Shown here: positions 43,601-54,759 of the stretch, in pieces | Layout of the letters: each line of letters begins with the position of its first letter | How positions within the stretch are numbered: the first letter of the stretch is position 1 | Program-made: the position numbers and the translations under genes | NCBI GenBank assembly: GCA_029204225.1 | Contig: CM055102.1 | Location: 2,115,629-2,177,628, forward strand | DNA: 62,000 nt | Direction: 5' to 3' | From: Diphasiastrum complanatum | Lineage: Eukaryota; Streptophyta; Lycopodiopsida; Lycopodiales; Lycopodiaceae | The notes under the pieces: generated by a model | The model's input: the letters and a program-made list of their open reading frames with translations, nothing else | Database searches by the model: none | What the model was told of the DNA's origin: nothing

Positions 43601-44430
43601 TGTGAAATGCAAAAATAAGCTTGGTAGAGGCCAAAAATCTTGTACATAGATAAACACACATGTGTGAAGCCTGTTCTCACATGTGAAAATAGTGTACTTG
43701 TCATGTACCATAGTCATATAGGTTGTACAGATGATTTCATTCAAGTTCTAGTGGCTAAAAAGGCCAAAAGCTAGTTTTCTAGACATATGACACATGGCAT
43801 CAATCTATTGATTGCATGAGCCACATCCTTTGGTTAGGTGTCATATCACATGTGTAGAGGACAGCTCACATGTGTGGAATAAGCTAAAGTAGGCGAATTT
43901 TAACTTCTAGAAGATTTCCAAGTAGATCTCCATATAGAAGGAAAATGGACCAAAAGTGCTCAAAATAGAAGGTTTTGTCCAAGTGTCAGTTTTGCATGAT
44001 GAATCATCATATGACAAAGCACCTTCACACATGCGGGATCAAAGGGATGATCAGTACCACAAGCTCCCACTTATTGTATATATAGAGCCACATTTGGCCA
44101 TAATCAGTGTGAGACACCAATCTTGGTTTTGGAAGCAATTTTGAGTGATTCTCTCCATTTGTCTACATTTGTTTTGATTGTTTTGAGGTGCTATCAATGT
44201 GTACTCTATTTTCAGGTTGGAGTCTGTACTCAAACAGGGTTTCACACGTGAGAAACCAGAAAGTACACCTACCTTCAATTAATGATTGTTCTTATTAGGA
44301 TTTTGTGTCTAAAATTGATCTAGATTGATCTTTATTGCAAGTAGATTGATAGATCAAGTAATCTGACAACCAATCCCTCTTGAGGATCAGATTAGAATCC
44401 ACTCTTGGTCCTTTTTGTACTTTTTGCACA
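43601..44430 (+). repeat. 3' LTR of W
   Basis: TGTGAAATGC...TTTTTGCACA, partner of 39472-40266. TATATATAG near 44078 and TTCACACGTGAG near 44240. Followed by TSD CTCTC. Confidence 0.9.
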
Positions 44431-44435
44431 CTCTC

Positions 44436-44863
44436 CTTCCTTAATGCTTTCATCTATACAAACTAACTCATCATTCAATGCTTTCATTCTCAAAACAAAA
44501 GTACTTGGACTTTCTTCATTCTTTTGCATACAAGAAAAGATTTGTCTTCTTAGAGTCAACACTCTAGAAGTATACTTGGATTCATAAAGCTTCTTCAATG
44601 AATTCCAAACTTCCAAAGATGATGTGCACTTACTAGCTTCCTTGAGAAGTTCATTGGTAACATTCATCTTTATCATGTGTAGAGCATTCTTGGCCCTCTT
44701 GTCATACCTCATTTGATCTTGTTGTGTTGCTGGTCTCTCCTCCAGACCTACAAAAATATCCAAAACATCATTCATCTCAATAAGTGACTCCATCCTCATT
44801 TTCCACAATACTTGAGGTAAGCCTATCATTGGCTTCCAACATGACTCCACTTGAGGTTGCCAT
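44436..44863 (-). pseudogene. Copia gag N-terminus of K
   Basis: ATG at 44863 (MATSSGVMLEANDRLTSS). A small deletion at the SNYxxW site shifts the frame, then WKMRMESLIEMNDVLDIF, ALHMIKMNVTNELLKEASKC, VLTLRRQIFSCMQKNEES and DELVCIDESIKEGE. Element W interrupts it there, and gag resumes at 39466. It is close to E gag throughout. Confidence 0.85.
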
Positions 44864-45462
44864 GTAGCAATGACCTGATCTTCTCTTTCACCCTGTTTCA
44901 ATGCACAAAGAACTCCTTTGAACAACTAAAAATGCTTTCAAAAGAAATCACCAAGATTTGAAACTATCTCACAAATTCTCTTCTAGCACTTATCTAAGCA
45001 AGTCAACACATAGAATCATGGAATCTTGATCAATCTATGATCTATCCTCAATCTAATGACTTTAGCCACTTCCTAAGATTGAAACACACACAAATGAAGT
45101 CCAGCAATCTCACTATCCAGAGATCCAATCAAAATTAGGGTTTTGACAAAATCACAAAAAATTGACTATTCCAAATCTACATGCAAATGCTGAAGATTTG
45201 ATATGCAATCTATAAGCCACCACTTAGGCTGATCCAATGATCCAAAAACCGGCCAAATCTCGTATGTGAATTCAAAAATCGGAATTGATCAAGTATATCT
45301 ATTGATCAGTGTTTTAATCTACAAAAGATCCAATCTCCAAAAGCAAAAAATCCGATTTTGGTGTAGAATCCTCTCTAAAACGCTCTAGACTTGATATCTT
45401 CACCAAATCATTAATAGATCTGATTTTCTCCTTCATAACCTGAAACATAAGCTCTGATACCA
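44864..45462 (-). promoter_or_regulatory. Leader and primer site of K (V end)
   Basis: Minus strand: LTR end CTTTCACA, then TGGTATCAGAGC (45451-45462), then a 590-base AT-rich leader without a notable frame up to the gag ATG. Confidence 0.8.
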
Positions 45463-45970
45463 TGTGAAAGATTTTAGATCCTTAAGATCCAATCTACTTG
45501 AATGATCTTTGGTTAGAAAGAGAAATACACTACCAATCTCACCAATGTAGAAAAATCAGCATCTACACACAAAATGAGATGCAAACACCAATAGAACTTG
45601 ATCAAACTTGAATGAAATGAAAATTTATTGTTGTTGTCCATACAAAAGTAGCAAGCTATTGTATTTCACATGTGTGGATCCAAAAATAACAAATATAGAT
45701 CATTCTACACATAGAATTGCAAGTAATCACCAAGATAGTGTACCAATGGATAGTAGATCCCAATAGAACCATGTATAAGCATGAAATGAGATAGAGAAGA
45801 GAGAGAATTGCTCTCTCCACGAGTTACATCCTTTTATAGCAGGTCCAAACCCTATTTGGCCACTTGACTTTCCCACCAAAATGCTAACCCTACTAATTTT
45901 GGGTCTATATTCAATGTACCCAATTATTCAAATTTGAATATACTTAAACTCGCATTCTAACTTTCCCACA
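45463..45970 (-). repeat. V-family 5' LTR of K (508 bp)
   Basis: On the minus strand it begins TGTGGGAAAGTTAG and ends ATCTTTCACA. It does not resemble the X LTR at the other end of K. It is inserted in a copia protease fragment (45975 onward); the flank is CTTTA. Confidence 0.75.
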
Positions 45971-45974
45971 CTTT

Positions 45975-46230
45975 ATTCAAATAAAATTTAGACTAATGAA
46001 CTTTGAAAAGTCAACCTCTAAGTCTAAAACAAGTTTTGGCATCAATATACCAAATATGAAAATATAGCAAAATGTGATTAAACTAGTTGAATCTTTCACA
46101 AGACGTACTGATCCTTTTCCTCCAATCTGCAGTGCACTTGAGTCACCAAAGTAAACATACTTCGAATGTTGTGATACCACATATTTGCTAAATAATGAAT
46201 ATTTTCTCAAATATGGCAATTTATACTTGG
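45975..46230 (-). pseudogene. Copia protease fragment
   Basis: Minus-strand codons LRKYSLFSKYVVSQHSKYVY, FGDSSALQIGGKGSVRL are the loop after the DSGA active site. Cut by the V LTR downstream and untraceable upstream. Confidence 0.5.
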
Positions 46231-46690
46231 AAATAAAGATATGCGCTGGACAAATTATATTATGAAGAGGCCTATATCATTTTTCAGGATATAATTGCTA
46301 AGGACCTATCTTCTATTAAAGGACAAGACCTCCTGAACTGAAATGACACCTGGAACATGAAGCGACTAGATTCGTATCATCACTTTAAACTAGAGTAAAT
46401 TAAACTCTTAGTGAAAGTTACCTTCAATGATGTAATTTATATGTATTTATAACTCATTTATTAACCAGAGTTAGTAATGGAACATCGCACCTGGAATCTC
46501 TAGAGGTGTGTTTGCTCGTTCCGTAGGTAATATAAATGAAGACACACTTCATTCTCAGACCACGAGAGAGTTCTTGTATTGTGAGATTGAATAAGTGAAT
46601 AGACCGTTGAAGGTTATTTTCCTTGATTTCTGTCCTCCGCACTGTTGAGTGTGAATGATTTCGAATCTACTAGCAATCTAGTTGAAATTC
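46231..46690. other. Unassigned DNA before LTR U
   Basis: No recognised frame. TATGTATTTATAA near 46440 and a run ending GTTGAAATTC at the U boundary suggest an eroded LTR, but I cannot place its ends. Confidence 0.25.
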
Positions 46691-47150
46691 TGTTAGGATC
46701 TAGTGCAGTATGCAGATCACATCACACAATCACCATAGCCACTCCTCACAAGCTCTCAAAGATGGCACAACAAAAGTTAATTGATTACAAAGAAACATTG
46801 TACATATAGAGTATTCACAAACTACATGAAAAGGCAGGTGTCCTAAAATTGGCCTACCACCTGTCAAACTAAGGTCGAGGCCCAATATGGCCAAATTCGA
46901 CCGACAAACTTGGGACATGCCCCCAATATAGCAAGTACTATAAATAACTCTCTACAGGCTAATTTTTCCTATGTGTGGCTACTCGGCTAACCCAGGTAGC
47001 TGGCTACGGGATCAGTGTCCGATCAATATATCCTAACGGGTCATGTCCCGATCACAACCATATACAGTAAACCAAATAAACTGTACACTAATTACATCAT
47101 CACATTTAGAGCTTATACTAATGAATCAGATCACAAGCTGATTTCTAACT
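46691..47150 (-). repeat. LTR U (460 bp), 3' LTR
   Basis: Plus-strand TGTTAGGATCTAG...GATTTCTAAC, next to a purine tract on the minus strand (TAAGGGAGAG, 47151-47160). The orientation implies a minus-strand element extending rightward. No partner LTR was found. Confidence 0.6.
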
Positions 47151-49490
47151 CTCTCCCTTAAGCTCAAATGTGATAAGAGTGAAAAACAATATATTGCAGC
47201 AGCGTCTGGAGTGTCCAAAAGATGTTATGCATATCACAACTACTATGTACTTTACTCACACTCAAGCACACCAACAAACCACCGGGTTTGACTAACAAAG
47301 TATCATGTAAACACAATGCTCATACAGAGAGTCTACCATACTCTCAACCAACTGACTCATCCCCAATCCGACTTGAATACAAGTGGACCACATGAGCGAC
47401 ATGGCTCAAACTGAGAAAATCCCACTGCCACCATGAGACTTACATCCTCCATCTAGCTAGGCTGACATCCTATCAGACACTTACAAGCACAGACCTGTAA
47501 AGCTGACATACATGAGCGACTGAGGCTCAACCTAAGGAAATCTTACTGCCTCCATAAGACTATACCCTCACTAGATAGACAACTAGTAGACAATGACAAG
47601 TCAATGAGCATAAAATGACTACTTTGCTTTTGACGTAACAAATGCACAACCACATACAACTCCGACTGAGATCTAGACTCCCGTGACAAGGTAACATGCA
47701 AGCCCACACACACTCATGCAAACCAACACGAATGATAAAGCGTCAAATACATGACCAAGGCCTGCCCATAAGTGATATCCTGTCGTACCAACACCTGTGC
47801 CACTTGTAGATCCACTGCTACACCACGGGTCACCAAATCAGGTCCTCAACCATGGCCTGCACTTGTAACCAAGATGCCCTCACGTCCAAGCATATCATAT
47901 AGATGTACTTATACATCATCCAAGATCAACCATCTCGAACCAATGAACACTCCAAGCCTCATCCCTGATGTATCTCCCACACAAAGTTATGTTCCAAGCC
48001 GCTTTGCCCTGACATCCTGTCCAATAAGCCCTGAAAGTTGATCCCCATCCATTCTCCATGCTCCAAGCACAAGAGTCTACCAAGGACTCAATGAATGAAT
48101 GTACACAAACCTCACCATAGGCTATACCTGAGTAGCTCGCCTGTCTCCCAGAGATACTGATGATGATCTACCTATCCTACATCGCATGTAGATTCAACTT
48201 TACGTGCTTGACGTTGCCAACTCTGATTTGACCAGTACATAGACCTCCCACCAAGGAGCCTATCTCACCAACACTGTATCCATCATAGCGTCCAAGCCAA
48301 AGCAAATGCAAACTAGATCCACTATTGTGATGAATAACTCACCTACGATCCATAGCATATCAGGTAGGATAGCTCCAGAACCCTGTACCCTGTACCATCT
48401 GATCACCAAGTATCCATTACCCGTTGATAGCTCCGCAAGAATCTATCCGCCTGTAGTGCAACTAGACTCCAACTAGATCTATCCAAAAACTACATCTTCC
48501 TTACCAAATAATGATGGATAGAAATAACATGTGACGCCAACCTGGAGACTATCGTGTATATAACCATGTAGCTCATCTGATCACTCACCAAAGTATCAGC
48601 TGTCACTCCCTGAGCAACCATCTCCATCCCTACTGGCTCACAACCATAGGCATGTTGGATCCACATCACCCCGTAATGCACTCCATGCCCTCAGAATATG
48701 TACCACCACTGGGTACAATCCATGCCACCTACCTCCAAGTAGGCATGACCCATCCCTAGGTCATCACATGATGCACCAATTGATGAACATCATCCATACA
48801 ATGACATATCATACTGATCAACTGTAGCATCTCCCTGAGTGCCACCCCAATGGACTCGTCATCCACATACTATGCTCACTTGATGTCTCCGATCCTGGTC
48901 ACCATCTTGCTAGACAAGCCGAACTCAAAAGTATCACCTGCTCTACTTGGCTCCTAGCATCTGCTCGCTCTCCCAGCTATGTGCCACCTGACACCATGCC
49001 AATGCAAGCTCATCAATGAGTCGTCGCTCACGGGATCCCGAGACTGCAATCTCCCTGATCGTATTGAGGTATATGGCTCTGAGTGACTCCCTCTAGGCTT
49101 ATCCCTGATCTCACCCCCTAAGAATCTACACCATGGAGATTCCAGCACCTGTGCTAAGCCTAGACTCCTGCAAATATAGCCAAATGCATGAAAGCTATAA
49201 GTAGCTTATCCACGCCTGTGATGGTAGATGCCTCCCCATCGATGCCAATGTCCAAAACTGGCCTCTTGTTGTAATGCCAACTTGTACTCCCAAATGAGCA
49301 CACCATGAAGTCCTCACCATGAGTGTCCCCTACAGTAGACCGCTAGCAAAACACCCATGATAGTGTTTGCCCTCTGATCACACCCCGTGATCTCCATCAG
49401 TTCTCCAACCTAGAGTTGGCTCCCAAAGCTTCACACTTTGTCCATTTGCATCTGCATCTTCCTGATTCCGTCATGAATCACCCCTGCAAG
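47151..49490. other. Internal region of U element, non-coding
   Basis: 2.3 kb, richer in C (plus strand) than its neighbours. No reverse transcriptase, integrase or gag motif on either strand; the short frames look random. An imperfect repeat of about 85 bp (CATGAGCGAC...CTGCC...CATAAGACT) occurs at 47391-47480 and 47512-47590. It abuts the X-LTR fragment at 49491. Confidence 0.4.
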
Positions 49491-49706
49491 TGTTGAGATA
49501 TTGGAAAAATCTATCTATTGTTGTAAGTAGGGGTCCTAAAAATGCCAAAGATGAATTGAGCTCTTTTGGCTTAGTAAAGACTCATCTTAGAATAAAATAT
49601 TCAAGGTAGGTAGAAGTAGAAACTCGAGCTACCATAGGAATTGCCATTTGTACTTTGCATGTCACATTTAATGCATGAAAATACTAGGTGGCACAATTAG
49701 ACTATT
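49491..49706 (+). repeat. X-family LTR, 5' portion
   Basis: TGTTGAGATATTGGAAAAATC, then GGGGTCCTAAAAATGCC and on to GGCACAATTAGAC, matching the first third of the X LTR. It then stops matching. Confidence 0.72.
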
Positions 49707-50044
49707 GAATCATCCAGAAGTTGTCCAATCTCATCTATATGTGATTTAGGCAAAATTTAGAGGTTCTAGGCAAATTGTTTCATACAAATAGGTTGTATTT
49801 GAGTCAATTTGACATTTTTGGAGTTTTCACACGTGTAAAATTCAGAGAACCATAACTTTTGCCAAACTTCATTTTTTTTTATGATTCAAATCTTGTTTTA
49901 GAGTGATTGTCAACCTAGTGAGATCTATCTCATAGTTTTTTGCTTTGTCTCACATAGGATTTGGTTTTTCGCCCTTGATTGGTTCCTATAGTGAGAAGAT
50001 AAGCAATTTTTTTCATCCATCTTTTTTGATTTCCAACATTCTTT
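49707..50044 (+). other. Leader-like DNA before gag
   Basis: AT-rich, no frame. Contains TTCACACGTGTAAAA near 49826. It leads directly to the gag ATG at 50045, so a deletion probably removed the rest of the X LTR and the primer site. Confidence 0.45.
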
Positions 50045-50784
50045 ATGGCTTCAATGGGTGCCTTTCTATTAGAAGTAAGTGAAAGATTGTCAACCTCCAA
50101 TTACATAATTTGGAAGGTTAGGATGGATCTGTCTTAATTCTACAAGATGTGATGGATATTGTACTTGGTATTGAAGAAGAACCACAAATTCCTCAAGAAA
50201 TTGCAAAGTACAAAAAGAGAGCTAGGATGGCTCTACATTATATTAAAATGAATGTCTCAAATGACATCTTAAGAGAAATTGGTGCTTGTACTAATGCCAA
50301 AGATGCTTGGGATACTCTCAAGTCCATCTATGAGGCAAAGAATACTTCTAGACTTCTAACACTAAGAAACCAGATTTTTCAAAGTGTACAGAGAAGTGAT
50401 GAAAGTGCTTTAGCTTATGTAATGAGAGTTAAGGACCTCCATAGAGAATTGTCATGCATAGGAGACTCCATCAACCAAAATGAACTTGTTCAAGTCATAT
50501 TTAATGGGTTAAAGGAGGAACATGACAACCTTGTTCAGATTTATGCCATTAAGGAGGAGCTATCAAGTTTGGAAGCACTCCAAAGTGTGCTCATTTCTGA
50601 AGAATCAAGAAAGAGTATAACCTCTTGAAATTGGAAAGACTGTCTCTCAACATTGATGGTAAAGCCTTCTTTACCAAAGACAAGCACAAGTCAAGAAGTA
50701 AGAATCAACATCAACCCTCTTCAAGCAAGAACAATCTTATTTCCAAGGAGAAAGGAGAAGAGGATGAGTCCTCTCAAGCTTTCC
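50045..50784 (+). pseudogene. Copia gag fragment
   Basis: MASMGAFLLEVSERLSTSNY, IIWKVRMD, a frameshift and stop, then MMDIVLGIEEEPQIPQE, ALHYIKMNVSNDILREIGAC, NTSRLLTLRNQIFQSVQRSD, LHRELSCIGDSINQNELVQV, ALQSVLISEESRKS, a second frameshift, then AFFTKDKHKSRSKNQHQPSS. It ends before any zinc knuckle, where the inverted Y LTR begins. Similar in length and layout to E and B gags. Confidence 0.8.
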
Positions 50785-51483
50785 CTTAACTCTACTCACC
50801 ACTATACTACTCCTCTTTAACTCTACTCCTCTACACTAACATTCATCATAGTTTGGTTGAAGGGAAGGAATGGAGAAGAAGAGATTGAGAAGAGAAGAGA
50901 AAGGAGAGAAAGAGAGTGAGGGTGGAGTTAGCTCAAATGCTCCTTATGCTTGCTAATGGAAAAACATTCACTATGGCAAACAATAAACATGGAAATAAAA
51001 AGCAATAGAAAACAACCAAGAGCAATAGCAAGTAGTGAATAGCAAATGAGGATGCTTCTCTTCCAGAAATATTGAGTTTCCTCCTTCCCATTAAGCATGG
51101 AAATAGTGTACAAATGGTGCCTTTTTATAAAATGGGGAAGGCCCTTGCCCCTCAATCTTACTGGCTAATATTCACAATGATCCTAGCCATTCATCTTGGA
51201 CCCAACTTGATCCAAGGGTCCACAAAAAGTACATTAGAAATCACAAGATTCATGTGAGTCCCAGTTTGGACCCAACTCTAAAAAGTGATCTCTAAGTTTA
51301 AAAATGACATTGGGCCTCTAGTTTTATTTTTAATTACAAGGCCCAAGTCAAGTTTATTTTATTTACAACTTCAATTGCGTGCTCATTGAGCCATGGGCTT
51401 ATACACGCAGGATGCCATGCCCTCGCAACACATTTTATTGAAGGATTTTATTTATTTACACTTTGTTGGGAATACCCCCAACA
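50785..51483 (-). repeat. Y-family LTR, minus orientation
   Basis: On the minus strand it starts TGTTGGGGGTATTCCC at 51483 and runs to GAGTAGAGTTAAGGG at 50785, where the Y LTR is cut short. In this orientation it is the 3' LTR of the gag-like sequence to its right. Confidence 0.75.
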
Positions 51484-54467
51484 GGACCCACGACCTGAAG
51501 TAGTGTCGGTCCCTCGACACTCGGCCGGTTTAGTAGAGCGTTCTCTTGGACCGCCTCTGGTGGATGAGATATCCCGTAATGTCTTCCATGAAGTTGAGAT
51601 GGTCCAGTTTCTTCGAGTCCTTTGGTGTGTGGAAGGACTTGTGGACTCATGTCAGCCATTCCTGATCCACCCATGCTTGGAATCGTTTCGTCCAGGGATC
51701 TCCAAGGAATGCAACTCGGTAATATACGCGAGTGGCTGGCAGCTGGTCTTCGACTTTGTCAAAAGCAAGCACCTTATTTGGATCAAAAAATATGGAGGGA
51801 ATGAAATCATTCCATTTTGTTTCAATGCCCATTAAATATTCCAAGTCCCGGGCGTAAGTGGCTGCCACGCGGACTGTGGGATCGGGACAATCGATGTAGT
51901 GACTGGCGAATGCGGAGAGAGCCCTTCTAGCATCTACATCCGTTGTCCACCCATATTCGGATTTGATGATTGGTCAGTTGAAATTGTTGAGTGTGATCCG
52001 GTCCAGAGGAGTGCCGCATTCTGCCCATTTGGATCTTCTTGGACATGACAGGAAATGCGCGTTCACCCGTAACTGTTGCGAACTCGTCACGTAAGCCCTG
52101 ATGGCCGCAGGGGCTCTCTCAAATAACTGTTGTCGCCACTCCAGTTGTGGTCGGAGGGCGGGTTAGGCTTGCAGTTCTTTTCCCTTGATGGTCTGAGCTG
52201 AGAATGATAGCTGCCAGCCGCCTCTTGATGACTCGTGGAGATATTTGGATAAAAATTCATTGATGTTCTCCTCCACGGATTTCGATCTTCAGAAGGCCCG
52301 GTTGGCAGATATCGTTCATGACCCTCTGGATGATGTTGCTTGGCCCTGGCTGGTGGTTGCGCCTTGGTTCTGGTCTCGCATCTCAACGGCCGCATCTGTC
52401 TGCCTTTGGTCTTGGCCTTTGGGCCCTTGATCTAGTTGAAATCCCCCTACTGCCTGCTGGCTCTGATCTTGGCTGGTACTAGCCTGTGCAGCGTCAAAAT
52501 TAGGTGGCGGTGGAATTACCATGGGGGTGGGTTGGGCCTTCGTTTCCATGTATTTATGGCATGCCTTGAGGGCTTGCTTGGCCTGGGCAAGCTCTTGCGT
52601 TGCACTTGTCTGATACTTATTGAACTCCGCCTGGTAACTGTTGAGGGTTTGGCTATAAATCTACACCTGACATCGTAGAAGATTCATCTCTAATTGGGAA
52701 AGTTGGCTCGTGTCTAATCTTGTAAGGCTTTAACCTCCGTCCCCAAGCGTGTGTTCTCTGCTTCCAAAAGTGCAAGTTGCGCCTGGATGGGGGCAAGCCG
52801 TTGGGAAGCTTCAGCTTGAAGCTCTCGCACATTTGTGGAGGCAGTCTGCGCTTTAGAGAGGCTTTGAATATATTTGTTTAGGCCCTACTCCTTTTGCTGC
52901 AGCTTGGCAATCTCCTGGTGCCCTGCTTCTTTGTGTTGCTGAGCCAGAATCAGCTCTTGTTGCAGCTTGGTGAGGTCTGCTCGCAGCTGTGTATTACTTG
53001 TTGCCAACTGTAGTACCCTACTTTCAAGAATAGCTTTGGCTGCTACCGCATCAAGTTGTATTTTCCTAGGGTTTGGTACGCCGACGTTAGATCCGTGGAA
53101 GCAGCTGGTACATTGGCACTGGCAGGGGCTTGTATTGTATCGGCCCTGACGACTTGTGGAATTCCGTCGTCATTGTCTTCGATCAGGTTTTCATTTGTCT
53201 TGATGCCATCTGGGCCGGTAGGGTCAGCCCGATCTGGTGATGCTACAAAAATTGTTTGTACAAATGCGTCATCAGGCAGCTGTTGGCTGCCCTCGGCAAC
53301 ATTTGACGAAGCGGGTGGGGTGTGAGAAACAACTGTGGAAACAGGGGTGAGGACGGTTTGTCCGAACGAGAGGATGGGAGGAACAGTGGGGAACTGAAGG
53401 ATAGTGTGGAGTATGGAAGAAGGTGAGGATGGAGCAGAAAGTGTCAAGCGTGGGGGTGAAAATTTGATAACTTACATCCATGCCAGAGTGTCGGGGGACA
53501 GTTGCAAATCAGAAGGGTTGAATGTCAGAGAAGCAATAGTGGTGGCAGGAGTAATGGAGGATGCAATGGTAATGGATGGAGCAGCGGACACTGGAAGAGA
53601 AGTAGGAGTGGTATCAACAGAAGAAACGGGGATGGAGACAGAAACAAATGTGGATGGAATAGGAAGAGAGGTAGTGACAACAAAAATTGGAGTTGGGGGT
53701 TGCACAGAAGAAGTGGTGGTGGTTGATGGAGTAGTTAGTGCTGCAGTGGAGACACGTCATCGGGTAACAGGTGGAGATGTGGATGTAGAGGCAGCGCCAC
53801 GCATTCATTTGTTGGTCGTTGTGTTAATGACTGTAGGTTGGGAGGAGGTAGATGCTTGAGATGGTGGGTAAAGGTTAGTATGTGGCACAAGGGTAGACAG
53901 GAGAGATGAGCATTGGAAATCGTGCACTTTTGCTTGGAGAAGTGCGCAGACAAAGTTTCACAACAGGGGGCCTGTTGCGATTCGCTCACGGTTGTTGGGT
54001 TTGATAAAGTTTGTTAGTTCTCGAATAAGGAAGCTATATAGGCCAGTCGTATGGCACAATGGAGGAGTTAGGGAACTCCAGAAAGGATTCCACTATCTGA
54101 CTCAGCAGCGTAGACTAGATTCTGTCCTTGCGAAATGTTGAAATAACCATAAAGTTATTCAACAGATGTGCAGCTGTCTGAATGATGGGTTCCGTGATAG
54201 CTTCTATCAGGTAACCATTGTTAGTTTGGATGGGGATTTTTGGTGTGGTTTGGGTGACGAATGGTTTGATCAAAGCTTTGGCATGGCGATGGGAGATGGG
54301 TTGACGATCACCGGACATAATGCCAACGGTGATCATTGACTCAGTGTTAATCTTGTCCTTGTACATGGTACCTTGGTACAGAAAGTGGAAACGAGCCTTG
54401 TCCTCGTCCCAGGTGGCGTAAGCGTGAAGGGCGAGGCCCATGTTAATCTCAGAATGGAAGAGCGGCA
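51484..54467 (-). pseudogene. Gag-like frame with S/T/P-rich and coiled-coil parts, no pol
   Basis: Minus strand, broken by frameshifts and stops. Upstream block (54467-54115): NMGLALHAYATWDEDKARFH, MYKDKINTESMITVGIMSGD, HAKALIKPFV. Then a Ser/Thr/Pro-rich stretch (about 53900-53100; PTPIFVVTTSLPIPSTF) and a Q/L/A-rich heptad segment (about 53040-52560; LTKLQQELILAQQHKEAGHQ, VRELQAEASQRLAPIQAQLA) suited to a coiled coil. A Q-rich linker follows, and finally ALSAFASHYIDCPDPTVRVA and YLMGIETKWNDFIPSIFF (about 51960-51650). It ends close to the Y 3' LTR. A gypsy-related gag-like protein is likely from context, but I cannot name the family. No RT, integrase or protease motif seen. Confidence 0.5.
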
Positions 54468-54759
54468 AGCATAAGGAGCATTTGAACTAACCTCAACCCT
54501 CACTCTCTATCTCTCTCTCTCTTTCTCTCTTCTCTTCTAAACCTCTTCTTTTCAATCCCTTCCCTTCACCCAAATTATGATGAATGTTAGTGTACAGGAG
54601 TAGAGTTAAAGGAGAGTAGTGTTAGTGGTGAGTAGAGTTAAGGGAGAAAGTAGGAAACTAACTAAAAGTAGCATCTATGTATAGTTAGGTACCTATCCAG
54701 TGATCTAACCCTTGTTGACAAGCGGGAGGGCTATACTACGCGAGACCTTTGACCCTACA
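54468..54759 (+). repeat. 3' part of a Y-family LTR, plus orientation
   Basis: GCAAGCATAAGGAGCATTTG...CTAACCCTTGTTGACAAGCGGG follows the Y LTR at 17103-17365. It points opposite to the Y LTR at 50785-51483. Its left end truncates the gag-like frame; its right end meets the M LTR. Confidence 0.7.

Larger units (their letters stand above)
39472..44430 (+). mobile_element. Non-autonomous LTR element W, nested in gag of K
   Basis: LTRs 39472-40266 and 43601-44430, TSD CTCTC (39467-39471 and 44431-44435), initiator-Met primer site, 1.6-kb leader, about 1.7 kb of coding-like sequence and a polypurine tract. No protease, integrase, RT or RNase H motif is present. The LTRs are similar but differ by several substitutions and an indel of about 35 bp near 44310-44345. 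A second copy (W') shows that it is a family rather than a one-off deletion. Confidence 0.92.

Noticed and set aside
47772-48041. 89-aa cysteine/proline-rich frame in the U interior
   Set aside because: No start context or homology I can recognise; composition follows the C-rich strand.
51386-51835. 149-aa plus-strand frame spanning the Y LTR boundary
   Set aside because: It crosses an LTR/internal junction and is antisense to the gag-like frame; coincidental.
53404-53859. 151-aa plus-strand V/G/E-rich frame
   Set aside because: Antisense of the S/T/P-rich minus-strand stretch; composition mirrors it and no domain is present.
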